Shown here in pieces: positions 34,905 to 42,994 of a stretch of DNA of 64,000 nt; position 1 is the first letter of the stretch, and every line of letters begins with the position of its first letter. Both the position numbers and the translations under genes were made by a program. Origin of the DNA: Prevotella sp. (GTDB lineage Bacteria; Bacteroidota; Bacteroidia; Bacteroidales; Bacteroidaceae); the NCBI GenBank assembly GCA_024681875.1, contig JAILAA010000133.1:11264-75263 (forward strand), written 5' to 3'. Under the pieces are notes generated by a model that worked only from the letters and a program-made list of their open reading frames with translations, did not search any database and had not been told where the DNA came from.

Positions 34905-37424
34905 ATGAAAAAACTCCTGAAAATGCTGCTGACGACCGTGCTGCTGACGGCAAGCGTTGCGGCCAGTGCCACTACTGATGGCGTGAAGCCTGGCACCTTT
35001 ACTACGGGCGACAAGACTTTCCTGCTGAACGGCGAGCCCTTTGTGGTGAAGGCGGCCGAGGTGCACTACCCCCGTATACCGCGACCCTATTGGGACCATC
35101 GCATCAAGATGTGCAAGGCCCTGGGCATGAATGCCGTGTGTATCTATATCTTCTGGAACATCCACGAGCAACAAGAGGGTGTATTCGACTTCACGGGCAA
35201 TAACGACGTGGCCGAGTTTTGCCGTCTGGCTCAGAAGAACGGCATGTACGTCATCGTGCGCCCCGGGCCCTATGTCTGCGCTGAATGGGAGATGGGCGGC
35301 CTGCCCTGGTGGCTGCTGAAGAAGAAGGACATCCGCCTGCGCGAGCAGGATCCCTACTTCATGGAGCGTGTAAAGATATTCGAGGAGAAGGTGGGCGAGC
35401 AGCTGGCTCCGCTGACCATCCAGCGCGGCGGCCCCATCATCATGATGCAGGTGGAGAACGAATACGGAAGCTATGGAGAGAATAAGCCATATGTCAGTGA
35501 AATTAGGGACTGCCTAAGAGAGATATACAGCCCCAACAGACTCTCCCCCAACCCCTCCCTATCAGGGAGGGGAGGAGATACCACCAAGGCGGAGAGTGCG
35601 GATAATTCGGGCGTGCAAGGTAATTGCCCCCCTCCCTCACAGGGAGGGGCAGGGGGAGAGTCTGGAGGGGCAGGGGGAGAGTCTGATGCTCTTCTCCTCT
35701 TCCAATGCGACTGGTCTTCGAACTTCGAGAAGAACGGCCTCGACGACCTGACCTGGACAATGAACTTCGGCACGGGCGCCAACATCGACAACCAATTCCG
35801 CCGACTGGGCGAGCTGCGCCCCAATGCTCCGAAGATGTGCTCGGAGTTCTGGAGCGGCTGGTTCGACAAGTGGGGCGCTCAGCATGAGACTCGCCCGGCC
35901 AAGGATATGGTGGAGGGTATGGACGAGATGCTCTCGAAGGGCATCAGCTTCTCGCTCTACATGACCCACGGCGGCACGAGCTTCGGCCATTGGGCTGGCG
36001 CCAACTCGCCCGGCTTCGCTCCCGACGTCACCTCGTATGACTATGACGCACCCATCAATGAATACGGCCTCGCCACGCCGAAATACTGGGAGCTGCGCAA
36101 GATGATGGAGAAATACAGCGACAAAAAACTGCCCGCCGTGCCTAAGGCGCCGATGCCCATCATCACCGTGCCGAAGTTCGAGCTGACGGAGTTCTGTCAT
36201 CTTTGGACTTGTATAACTACCGAGATTGAAAGTCGTAATCTGAAAACTTTCGAGGAACTTGATATGGGTTGGGGTTGTGCCTATTATCGCACGCAACTGC
36301 CTGAAATTCCTGTGCAGAGCGTACTCACCATCGAGGCCCACGACTACGCTCAAATATGGATTGGTAACAAGTTCATCGGCAAAATTGACCGTGTTAAAAA
36401 TGAAAAGAGCATCACGTTGCCGCCTGTCAAAAAAGGCGAGCAGCTTACCATTCTCGTCGAAGCTATGGGGCGCATCAACTTCGGCCGTGCTATCAAGGAC
36501 TTCAAGGGGCTTCTTGGAAATGCTATTGTTGAGGCTGAGGTAGATGGCAACGAAGTGACTTGGAATCTGAAGAACTGGCGCATTCAGCCTATCCCTGATG
36601 ACTACGATGCCTTTGCTCATCAGGTAACAACTACAGATATTAAGGATGTAATTGTTAATAGTAAGAAAGCTCTTGGCTACTACCGTGGCTACTTCAACCT
36701 CTCGAAGGTGGGCGACACGTTCCTCAACTTCGAGACGTGGGGCAAGGGACAGGTTTGGGTGAACGGCCACGCCATGGGTCGCATCTGGTCGATAGGCCCG
36801 CAGCAGACGCTCTACGTGCCGGGCTGCTGGCTGAAGAAAGGCAAGAACGAAATCATCGTGCTCGACATCGTCGGCCCGCAGGAGCGCGTCGTCTGGGGAC
36901 AGGACAAGCCTGAACTGAACAAGCTCCAGTTAGAGAAAAGCAACAAGCACAACAACATCGGCGACAAGCCCGACCTCAACAGCGCCACGCCTGTCGCTGT
37001 GCCCGGCGCTTTTCCGGAAGGAATCATTACCGCCAAGCCCGGCAACGGCTGGCAGACCTTCACCTTCGCCACCCCACAGAAGGGCCGCTACCTTGCCATC
37101 GAGGTGCGCTCTACTCAGAAAGACGATGACCAGGCCGCCATCGCCGAACTCTACCTGAAAGGCACTAACGGCCAGCGCATCAGTCGCGAGCCCTGGACAA
37201 CGAAATATGCCGACAGCGAGGAGATGAACGGCAACCACTCGGGCGATAAGGTCTTTGATTTGCAGGAGAGCACCTATTGGCAGACAGAGAAGGGCTACTC
37301 TACACCCCACCTGCTGGTCATCGACCTGGGCAGCGAGCAGACGGTCACCGCCCTCGACTACCTGCCCCGTGCCGAACAGGGCGCTCCCGGCAGCATCAAG
37401 AGTTTCAAAGTCTACATCTACTAA
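34905..37424 (+). CDS. GH35 beta-galactosidase with C-terminal discoidin-like domain, secreted
   Basis: An 839-residue protein with a signal peptide. GH35 barrel motifs are present: VRPGPYVCAEWEMGGLPWWL, acid/base Glu186 in QVENEYGSYG, and nucleophile Glu314 in CSEFWSGWFDKWG. Two jelly-roll domains follow, then a C-terminal F5/8-type sandwich (LLVIDLGSEQTVTALDYLPR). It would cleave terminal beta-galactose from plant or host glycans. Between RDCLREIYSPN and LLLFQCDWSSNF an in-frame insert of about 48 codons comes from the palindromic element at 35539-35683. This is next to the barrel beta-strands, so activity after insertion is uncertain, though the rest of the gene is intact. Confidence 0.9.
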   Translation: MKKLLKMLLTTVLLTASVAASATTDGVKPGTFTTGDKTFLLNGEPFVVKAAEVHYPRIPRPYWDHRIKMCKALGMNAVCIYIFWNIHEQQEGVFDFTGNNDVAEFCRLAQKNGMYVIVRPGPYVCAEWEMGGLPWWLLKKKDIRLREQDPYFMERVKIFEEKVGEQLAPLTIQRGGPIIMMQVENEYGSYGENKPYVSEIRDCLREIYSPNRLSPNPSLSGRGGDTTKAESADNSGVQGNCPPPSQGGAGGESGGAGGESDALLLFQCDWSSNFEKNGLDDLTWTMNFGTGANIDNQFRRLGELRPNAPKMCSEFWSGWFDKWGAQHETRPAKDMVEGMDEMLSKGISFSLYMTHGGTSFGHWAGANSPGFAPDVTSYDYDAPINEYGLATPKYWELRKMMEKYSDKKLPAVPKAPMPIITVPKFELTEFCHLWTCITTEIESRNLKTFEELDMGWGCAYYRTQLPEIPVQSVLTIEAHDYAQIWIGNKFIGKIDRVKNEKSITLPPVKKGEQLTILVEAMGRINFGRAIKDFKGLLGNAIVEAEVDGNEVTWNLKNWRIQPIPDDYDAFAHQVTTTDIKDVIVNSKKALGYYRGYFNLSKVGDTFLNFETWGKGQVWVNGHAMGRIWSIGPQQTLYVPGCWLKKGKNEIIVLDIVGPQERVVWGQDKPELNKLQLEKSNKHNNIGDKPDLNSATPVAVPGAFPEGIITAKPGNGWQTFTFATPQKGRYLAIEVRSTQKDDDQAAIAELYLKGTNGQRISREPWTTKYADSEEMNGNHSGDKVFDLQESTYWQTEKGYSTPHLLVIDLGSEQTVTALDYLPRAEQGAPGSIKSFKVYIY
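35539..35683. mobile_element. MITE-like element inserted in frame in GH35
   Basis: GACTCTCCCCCAACCCCTCC at the left faces the inverted AGGGGCAGGGGGAGAGTC at 35645-35662. The last 21 bp are tandemly repeated (35663-35683). As in the GH127 copy, the ends are palindromes and the centre is an unrelated low-complexity spacer. Confidence 0.7.
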
Positions 37425-37471
37425 TCAGTTTATTGAGTCCAATTGATGTTCCTTAAAACACGATATTATAT

Positions 37472-37651
37472 TACTGACCCCACCCCTGCCCCTCCCCTAC
37501 AAGGGAGGGGAGTGGGCTCATGCCAAACCATTCCTATCGGGATTCCGTAGGCACTCCCCTACAAGGGAGTGAGCTCATGCCAAACCATTCCTGTAGGGAT
37601 TCCGTAGGCACTCCCCTCCCTTGTAGGGGAGGGGCAGGGGTGGGGTCAGTA
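37472..37651. mobile_element. Complete MITE-like element with 43-bp perfect terminal inverted repeats
   Basis: 37472-37514 is exactly inverted at 37609-37651. Each arm contains the palindrome CCCCTCCC..GGGAGGGG. The centre carries two direct copies of a unit with CTCATGCCAAACCATTCC and GATTCCGTAGGCACTCCCC. It has no coding capacity. It lies between GH35 and nadB. Confidence 0.85.
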
Positions 37652-37710
37652 TCTTTCGAAAAATTGGATACAACCTACATCAACGAATTAAGATAAAATC
37701 AAACATATAT

Positions 37711-39402
37711 ATGGTTTACAAATATGATTTCCTGATTATAGGAGCAGGCGTGGCAGGCATGAGCTACGCCCTGAAAGTGGCTCGCGAGAAGAAGGGCTCC
37801 GTATGTATCATCTGCAAGACAAGCCTCGAAGAGGCGAACACCTCGTTTGCACAAGGCGGTGTGGCATCGGTCACCAATCTGGCCGTAGACAACTTTGAGA
37901 AGCACATCGAGGACACGATGATTGCCGGCGACTATATCAGCGACCGTGCTGCCGTAGAGCAAGTGGTGCGCATGGCGCCTGAGCAGATCAAGGAGCTGGT
38001 GCAATGGGGCGTGAACTTCGACCGCAAGGAAGACGGTGAGTTCGACCTGCACCGCGAGGGCGGACACTCAGAGTTCCGCATCCTGCATCACGCCGACGAC
38101 ACCGGCGCCGAGATTCAACGCGGACTGATGGAGGCCGTGCGTGCCTGCCCCGACATCACCGTCAAGGAGAACCACTTCGCCGTGGAAATCATCACTCAGC
38201 ACCACATGGGCGTCCGCGTCACACGCCGCTCGCCCAACATCAAGTGTTACGGTGCTTATGTACTCAACTCCTCAACTCCTTCCTCCTCAACTCCTCAAGT
38301 AGACACTTACCTGGCCAAAATCACCGTGATGTGCACAGGCGGCTGCGGCGCCGTCTATATGACCACCTCGAACCCCGTCATCGCTACGGGCGACGGCATC
38401 GCTATGGTCTATCGTGCCAAGGGAACGGTGCAGGATATGGAGTTCGTGCAGTTTCATCCCACTGTCCTCCATCATCCCAGCGAGACGCATCCCGCCTACC
38501 TCATCACTGAGGCGATGCGCGGCTATGGTGGCATCCTGAAACTGCCCAATGGCGAGACGTTCATGGAGAAATACGACGAGCGGCTCTCGCTGGCACCACG
38601 CGATATCGTGGCTCGTGCCATCGACAAGGAGATGAAGATTCACGGCATCGATCATGTCTGCCTCGATGTCACTCACAAGGATCCGGCAGAGACGCGCCGT
38701 CACTTCCCCAACATCTACCAGAAGTGCCTCTCGATGGGCATCGACATCACCACCGACTATATCCCTGTCCGTCCTGCAGCACACTATATGTGCGGAGGCA
38801 TCAAGGTAGACCTCAACGGACAGACGAGCATAGAGCGGCTCTATGCACTGGGTGAATGTTCCTGTACTGGTCTTCATGGTGGCAACCGACTGGCTTCCAA
38901 CTCCCTCATCGAGGCTGTCGTCTATGCCGATGCTGCCGCAAAGGACTCGCTGAAGCACGTCGACCTCTATGACTTCAACGATCAGGTGCCTGAGTGGAAC
39001 GATGAGGGCACGATGACCAACGAGGAGAAGGTGCTCATCACTCAGAGCGTGCGTGAAGTCAACCAGATTATGTCCAACTATGTCGGCATCGTACGCAGCG
39101 ACCTTCGTCTCCATCGGGCCTGGGATCGTCTCGACATGCTCTACGAGGAGACTGAGCGGCTCTTCAAGCGCGTGAAGGCTTCGAAGGACATCTGTGAGCT
39201 GCGCAATATGATCAATGTGGGCTATCTCATCACTCGTTTCGCCCTCGAGCGCAAGGAGAGCCGAGGCCTGCACTACACCATCGACTATCCCGTGCACGCG
39301 TACGATAAAAAAGATGAGGCTCCTGTCAAGGCCCAGCAGATGTCAGAAGAGACGTTGGCTGAGTGCATGCGTGTAATGGCCGCTAACCGACGCAAGGGTT
39401 GA
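37711..39402 (+). CDS. nadB: L-aspartate oxidase
   Basis: A 563-residue flavoprotein that oxidises L-aspartate to iminoaspartate in de novo NAD synthesis. The FAD motif is FLIIGAGVAGMSYAL, the substrate region is SFAQGGVASV and HREGGHSEFRILHH, followed by AHYMCGGIKVDLNGQT and GECSCTGLHGGNRLASNSL. A short in-frame insert (NSSTPSSSTPQ, residues about 186-196) is encoded by TCAACTCC octamers, as in GH127. NadA and NadC are not in the window. No convincing promoter is visible; the gene follows the complete mini-element by 60 nt. Confidence 0.93.
   Translation: MVYKYDFLIIGAGVAGMSYALKVAREKKGSVCIICKTSLEEANTSFAQGGVASVTNLAVDNFEKHIEDTMIAGDYISDRAAVEQVVRMAPEQIKELVQWGVNFDRKEDGEFDLHREGGHSEFRILHHADDTGAEIQRGLMEAVRACPDITVKENHFAVEIITQHHMGVRVTRRSPNIKCYGAYVLNSSTPSSSTPQVDTYLAKITVMCTGGCGAVYMTTSNPVIATGDGIAMVYRAKGTVQDMEFVQFHPTVLHHPSETHPAYLITEAMRGYGGILKLPNGETFMEKYDERLSLAPRDIVARAIDKEMKIHGIDHVCLDVTHKDPAETRRHFPNIYQKCLSMGIDITTDYIPVRPAAHYMCGGIKVDLNGQTSIERLYALGECSCTGLHGGNRLASNSLIEAVVYADAAAKDSLKHVDLYDFNDQVPEWNDEGTMTNEEKVLITQSVREVNQIMSNYVGIVRSDLRLHRAWDRLDMLYEETERLFKRVKASKDICELRNMINVGYLITRFALERKESRGLHYTIDYPVHAYDKKDEAPVKAQQMSEETLAECMRVMAANRRKG
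38264..38299. repeat. Octamer tract TCAACTCC inside nadB
   Basis: Units at 38264, 38272 and 38287 are TCAACTCC, with a 7-bp variant between. They keep the reading frame. Confidence 0.7.
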
Positions 39403-39417
39403 ACCCATCAATGAGAT

Positions 39418-39450
39418 AGGTGGGTCTTAGGTGGGTCTTAGGTGGGTGTT
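39418..39450. repeat. Three tandem 11-bp units after nadB
   Basis: AGGTGGGTCTT occurs twice, then AGGTGGGTGTT. The following 39480-39580 stretch repeats GCTCCGTCCGCAACGG-type motifs. Neither encodes a convincing product. Confidence 0.65.
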
Positions 39451-39663
39451 GCCCTTTTTTGCGAATAGTCTATACCTTTCATGCCTACGGTCCGCACCGG
39501 TCGAGTGCTCCGTCCGCAACGGCTATATGCTCCATCCGCAACCAGCGTCCGCTCCGTCCGCAACGGCCGGGTGCTTCTCTATGTAGTTGCCCCTGCCGTT
39601 ATTTAGTTGCAAAGTTGCAAAAATGCTCGAAATTTCGGCTAATTTATGTTAAATATTCGTTTT

Positions 39664-39747
39664 TAATATCACAATATCACCCATAATATCACACGCTAAT
39701 ATGCTGTATAGTAGTGTGATAAGATGTTGGTGATATTTGTGATATTA
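39664..39747. promoter_or_regulatory. Nested dyad of ATATCAC/GTGATAT motifs
   Basis: TAATATCACAATATCACC (39664-39681) is repeated inverted at 39729-39747 with a single-base difference in length. Inside, TATCACAC (39687-39694) faces GTGTGATA (39714-39721). It could be a multi-site operator or a long RNA hairpin. It lies about 260 nt after nadB and 430 nt before the second ddh. Confidence 0.55.
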
Positions 39748-39889
39748 GTTTTTGAAAAATCAATAGATGTGTACTGACAACCAAACACGGCACTTTTGAA
39801 CTACTTCAATAGCCTCCTTATATATTAAAGAGGTGGTCACTCGTGTCCAAAGAGGCCGTCTTCGTTCTTCTCAGTCAGCCTTCCGTGAA

Positions 39890-39975
39890 AGTAAAACAAG
39901 TTGTTTTACTCTTCAAAGTGGTAGGTTTTGTATACCTAAGTATGGCACTTGCGAAGGTAAAACAACTTGTTTTAC
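39890..39975. promoter_or_regulatory. Twin palindromes GTAAAACAA-N-TTGTTTTAC
   Basis: AGTAAAACAA-G-TTGTTTTACT lies at 39890-39910 and GTAAAACAA-C-TTGTTTTAC at 39957-39975. The two copies have centres 66 nt apart. They look like paired binding sites, upstream of the second ddh promoter. Confidence 0.55.
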
Positions 39976-40138
39976 TTTATCAAGTCATATACTTTCTAGC
40001 ACCAAATGCCTACATCTAGTATTGCTAGTGGCCGACGAACGTTATGCTCGTTACGGTCGAAGTCAAAGGTAAAAGGAACTTTTGTTCGGAAAAGAAAAGA
40101 AAATCAAGTTTTTCTTTGGTTTTCCGCTCGCTTATTTG

Positions 40139-40146
40139 TACCTTTG
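40139..40146 (+). promoter_or_regulatory. -7 element of the second ddh gene
   Basis: TACCTTTG in the context CTCGCTTATTTGTACCTTTG, nearly identical to the GH2 promoter at 1.33 kb. An A-rich imperfect hairpin (about 40089-40126) precedes it. The leader resembles that of the first ddh copy. Confidence 0.6.
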
Positions 40147-40179
40147 CAGCCGATTTACAAACACAAAACGTTTAGAGGC

Positions 40180-41079
40180 ATGAAAAAGATCAGAGCAGCC
40201 GTAGTCGGTTACGGCAACATCGGACGCTATGCCCTCCAGGCACTGGAGGAGGCTCCCGACTTCGAGATTGCAGGCGTGGTACGCCGCAACGGTGCAGAGA
40301 ACAAGCCAGTGGAGCTGGCTGCGTATGACGTGGTGAAGGACATCCGCGAGCTGAAGGATGTGGATGTGGCTATCCTCGCTACTCCTACCCGCTCGTGTGA
40401 AGAATATGCGAAGCAGATCCTGCCGCTGGGCATCAACACGGTGGACTCGTTCGACATCCACACGATGATTCGCGACTACCGCCGCGAGCTGATGGCAGTC
40501 AACAAGCAGACCAATACCGTGAGCGTGATTGCTGCAGGCTGGGATCCGGGCTCTGACAGCATCGTGCGCACATTGATGCAGAGCCTCGCACCTAAGGGAC
40601 TGAGCTATACCAACTTCGGTCCGGGCATGTCGATGGGTCACAGCGTGTGCGTGCGTTCTAAGAAAGGTGTCAAGAATGCACTGTCGATGACCATCCCTCT
40701 GGGCGAAGGCATCCATCGCCGCATGGTGTATGTGGAGCTGGAGGAAGGTGCCAAGCTCGACGAGGTGACTGCCGCCATCAAGGCCGATCCTTACTTTGCC
40801 TCCGACGAGACGCATGTGTTCCAGGTGGAGAGCGTCGACGACGTGCGCGACATGGGTCATGGCGTGCATCTGGTGCGCAAAGGCGTGAGCGGACAGACGC
40901 AGAATCAGCGTTTCGAGTTCAACATGAGCATCAACAATCCCGCCCTGACAGGTCAGGTGCTGGTCAACGTGGCCCGTGCATCGATGCGTCTGGAGCCCGG
41001 CTGCTATACGATGGTCGAGATTCCCGTCATCGATATGCTCCCTGGCGATCGTGAAGAACTGATTTCACATTTAGTATAA
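40180..41079 (+). CDS. ddh: meso-diaminopimelate D-dehydrogenase, copy 2
   Basis: A 299-residue Ddh nearly identical to copy 1; changes are mostly conservative (for example Ser24Glu, Ile33Val, Gln48Ala, Ala162Lys). All cofactor and substrate motifs are kept (VVGYGNIGRYALQAL, AAGWDPGSDS, GPGMSMGHSVCVRS). The ATG at 40180 matches copy 1; the long upstream extension crosses the promoter and is not real. Codon choices differ from copy 1 at many sites, so the duplication is not very recent although the protein is conserved. The stop is 3 nt before the DUF6263 start. Confidence 0.93.
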   Translation: MKKIRAAVVGYGNIGRYALQALEEAPDFEIAGVVRRNGAENKPVELAAYDVVKDIRELKDVDVAILATPTRSCEEYAKQILPLGINTVDSFDIHTMIRDYRRELMAVNKQTNTVSVIAAGWDPGSDSIVRTLMQSLAPKGLSYTNFGPGMSMGHSVCVRSKKGVKNALSMTIPLGEGIHRRMVYVELEEGAKLDEVTAAIKADPYFASDETHVFQVESVDDVRDMGHGVHLVRKGVSGQTQNQRFEFNMSINNPALTGQVLVNVARASMRLEPGCYTMVEIPVIDMLPGDREELISHLV

Positions 41080-41082
41080 ACA

Positions 41083-41970
41083 ATGAAAAAACTATTTCTT
41101 ACAAGCGTTGTGCTGCTGATGGCCGTGATGGCCCAGGCACAGACAAAGATCACCCCGAAGCTGCAGAAAGGCTTCAAGGCAGTGTACACTGAAGTTGCCA
41201 CGAACAATGCCGGTGGCACAGAACAGAAGGTCACCTCCGAGACGGAGTATGTCGTGAGCGACGTCACCCCCGATGGTGCCGTCATCGACATCACGATGAC
41301 AAGCATCGATGCCGGTCAGGCTGACAACGGACCGATGGGAAAGTTGATGTCTCTCTCAGAGTCGGTCATGAAGGGCGTCTGCATCAAGGTACGTACTGAT
41401 GCCGAAGGTCAGGTGAAGGGCGTGGTGAACCTCGACGAGGTCAAGGCCAAGGTCATTCAGCTCGCCGGCTCCATCGTCGACGAGATCATGAAGGAGAGCC
41501 CTGAAGTGTCACAGGCATTGCCCAAGGACGTGCTGATGTCGCAGTTCTCCGAGCAGCTCACTGAGGAATCCCTCATCGCCAGCCTCACCAACAGCGGCGT
41601 GCTGGCCCTCAACGGAAAGACCGTGAGAAACGGTGCCACTGAGAGCGTCAACAACGAGCAGGGCATGAAGCTGAAGCGCATGTATTTCGTCGTGGGCAAG
41701 AACATCATCACCAACTCCACGCTCGACATGACCAAGGACGAGCTGAAGGAGTTCGTCCTCAAGCAGGTCGAGAAGGTGGCTCCCGATCAGGCAGAGATGG
41801 TCAAGCAGAACATCGACGCCGTGATGGGTCAGATGTCGTTCAACGTCACCTCGAAGAGTACTTATGAGATGCAGGATAACGGCTGGGTGAAGAGCATCAA
41901 GACGGAGGCCAGCCAGGACTCCATGGGTCAGAGCGTCAAGCAGACGTCGGAGATCACGCTGAAGCAGTAG
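41083..41970 (+). CDS. DUF6263-like secreted protein, copy 2
   Basis: A 295-residue paralogue of the 30307 gene, with a nearly identical signal peptide (MKKLFLTSVVLLMAVMAQAQ) and the same ordered motifs: EYVVSDVTPDGAVIDIT, LALNGKTVRNGATESV, GMKLKRMYFVVGKNIITNST and DSMGQSVKQTSEITLKQ. The central part has diverged strongly. Function is unknown. The tight coupling to ddh is conserved in both copies, though the gap is 3 nt here and 42 nt in copy 1. Confidence 0.7.
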   Translation: MKKLFLTSVVLLMAVMAQAQTKITPKLQKGFKAVYTEVATNNAGGTEQKVTSETEYVVSDVTPDGAVIDITMTSIDAGQADNGPMGKLMSLSESVMKGVCIKVRTDAEGQVKGVVNLDEVKAKVIQLAGSIVDEIMKESPEVSQALPKDVLMSQFSEQLTEESLIASLTNSGVLALNGKTVRNGATESVNNEQGMKLKRMYFVVGKNIITNSTLDMTKDELKEFVLKQVEKVAPDQAEMVKQNIDAVMGQMSFNVTSKSTYEMQDNGWVKSIKTEASQDSMGQSVKQTSEITLKQ

Positions 41971-41972
41971 AA

Positions 41973-42022
41973 GCCTCACCCCCTAGCCCCCTCTCCAAAG
42001 GGCGAGGGGGAACGCCTGAGGC
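41973..42022. repeat. GC-rich palindromic unit after the second DUF6263 gene
   Basis: GCCTCA (41973-41978) pairs with TGAGGC (42017-42022), enclosing a CCCCCTCTCC..GGGCGAGGGGG stem. It is a variant of the dispersed family and may end transcription. Confidence 0.6.
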
Positions 42023-42078
42023 GAAAAGAGGTAAGAGGTGAGAGAAATGCTGGCAAGCATCTCTCACCTCTCACTTTT

Positions 42079-42225
42079 CATTCCTCATTCCTCATTTCTC
42101 ATTTCTCATTTCTCATTTCTCATTCCTCATTTCTCATTCCTCATTTCTCATTCCTCATTCCTCATTCCTCATTCCTCATTCCTCATTCCTCATTTCTCAT
42201 TCCTCATTCCTCATTCCTCATTTCT
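42079..42225. repeat. Twenty-one tandem heptamers CATTYCT
   Basis: Exactly 147 bp of CATTCCT/CATTTCT units, with one more diverged unit before it. The last unit contains the stop codon of the AraC-type gene. The same heptamer class is present inside terC. Confidence 0.9.
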
Positions 42226-42748
42226 CTCGTGCCTGATACTCCAGCGGCGTGCAGCCCATCTCCATCAGAAACCATCGGTAGAACGACTTGCGGCTCGTAA
42301 AACCACACTCCAGGCTGATGGCCTCAATTGAGAAATTTGGGTGCTCATCTATCATCCTGCAGGCCGCCTTGATGCGGTGATGACAGAGCAATTTGTGTAA
42401 ATTGTTATATTTGGGACAGCATTCAAATGCCTTTTTTAACTTTTTCTGCGTGATGTCGAGGTCTTTGGCGATGTCTTTGATCGATTTGAAGTTCGATGGA
42501 AGGTACAGCTTTTCCTTCTCTATGAGTTTATTGAGTCGTTTCAGAATCTCCTCGTCATTCTCCAGATCGTTCTTTTTCCGGCTCTTTGGTATGCCGGCAT
42601 GAAAATCTGGGAAGTGCTCGCTTAAGTATTTGTTGATGCTGTTTATTTGCTCCATTAGTTCTCGAGATAAGGATAATGCCCTTGCATGCATCTGTGCAAG
42701 TTCTTCCAGTGCTTTGCCTTTGTTCTTCAGGTTTATCATAGCTTTCAA
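42218..42748 (-). CDS. AraC-type helix-turn-helix regulator without ligand domain
   Basis: A 176-residue protein. The N-terminal 70 residues are helical and charged (LEELAQMHARALSLSRELME). The C-terminal about 90 residues form an AraC DNA-binding domain with two helix-turn-helix units: SIKDIAKDLDITQKKLKKAF and FSIEAISLECGFTSRKSFYRW. It lacks a sugar-binding domain and a membrane anchor. It is divergent from the fimbrial operon with about 250 bp between, so it is the best candidate for its regulator; this is inference from position. The stop codon lies in the heptamer tract, so the 3' end may have been altered by it. Confidence 0.8.
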   Translation of the reverse strand: MKAMINLKNKGKALEELAQMHARALSLSRELMEQINSINKYLSEHFPDFHAGIPKSRKKNDLENDEEILKRLNKLIEKEKLYLPSNFKSIKDIAKDLDITQKKLKKAFECCPKYNNLHKLLCHHRIKAACRMIDEHPNFSIEAISLECGFTSRKSFYRWFLMEMGCTPLEYQAREK

Positions 42749-42782
42749 TGGGTTTGTTTCCGGTTTATTATAAATAAGCGTG

Positions 42783-42790
42783 CAAATATA
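42783..42790 (-). promoter_or_regulatory. -7 element of the AraC-type gene
   Basis: TATATTTG on the minus strand followed by GCACGC, 35 nt before the start. Confidence 0.5.
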
Positions 42791-42916
42791 ACAAATTTAT
42801 TTCAATTGACGAAACCTTTTTTCTTTTTTATTTGTGTCATTTTCACGTTTTGAACTATGATTTCCGTTTTGATACATGCTTAAAGGTAAAAAGTGTTTAG
42901 GTTGCAAAAAAAGTTG

Positions 42917-42924
42917 TAATTTTG
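42917..42924 (+). promoter_or_regulatory. -7 element of the fimbrial operon
   Basis: TAATTTTG followed by GCACAG. It is about 70 nt upstream of the first gene, leaving room for a regulated leader. A -33 box is not clear, which fits an activator-dependent promoter. Confidence 0.5.
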
Positions 42925-42994
42925 CACAGAATATTCGAAACATAGACTATTATTCGTTAGGATAAATAACGTTTTTTATAAACAGATTAAAAGT

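Noticed and set aside
35637..36770. 377-codon minus-strand frame in the GH35 gene
   Set aside because: Antisense shadow of a conserved enzyme; the start lies inside the GH35 coding region without a promoter.
38287..39297. 336-codon minus-strand frame opposite nadB
   Set aside because: Shadow of nadB, no known domain.
39833..40072. 79-codon plus-strand frame with repeated TSCFTL/TTCFTL peptide
   Set aside because: The repeated peptide comes from the twin palindromes, and the frame runs into the A-rich promoter region; no start signal.
42079..42225. Possible CRISPR array
   Set aside because: Units are only 7 bp with no spacers; it is a simple tandem repeat.
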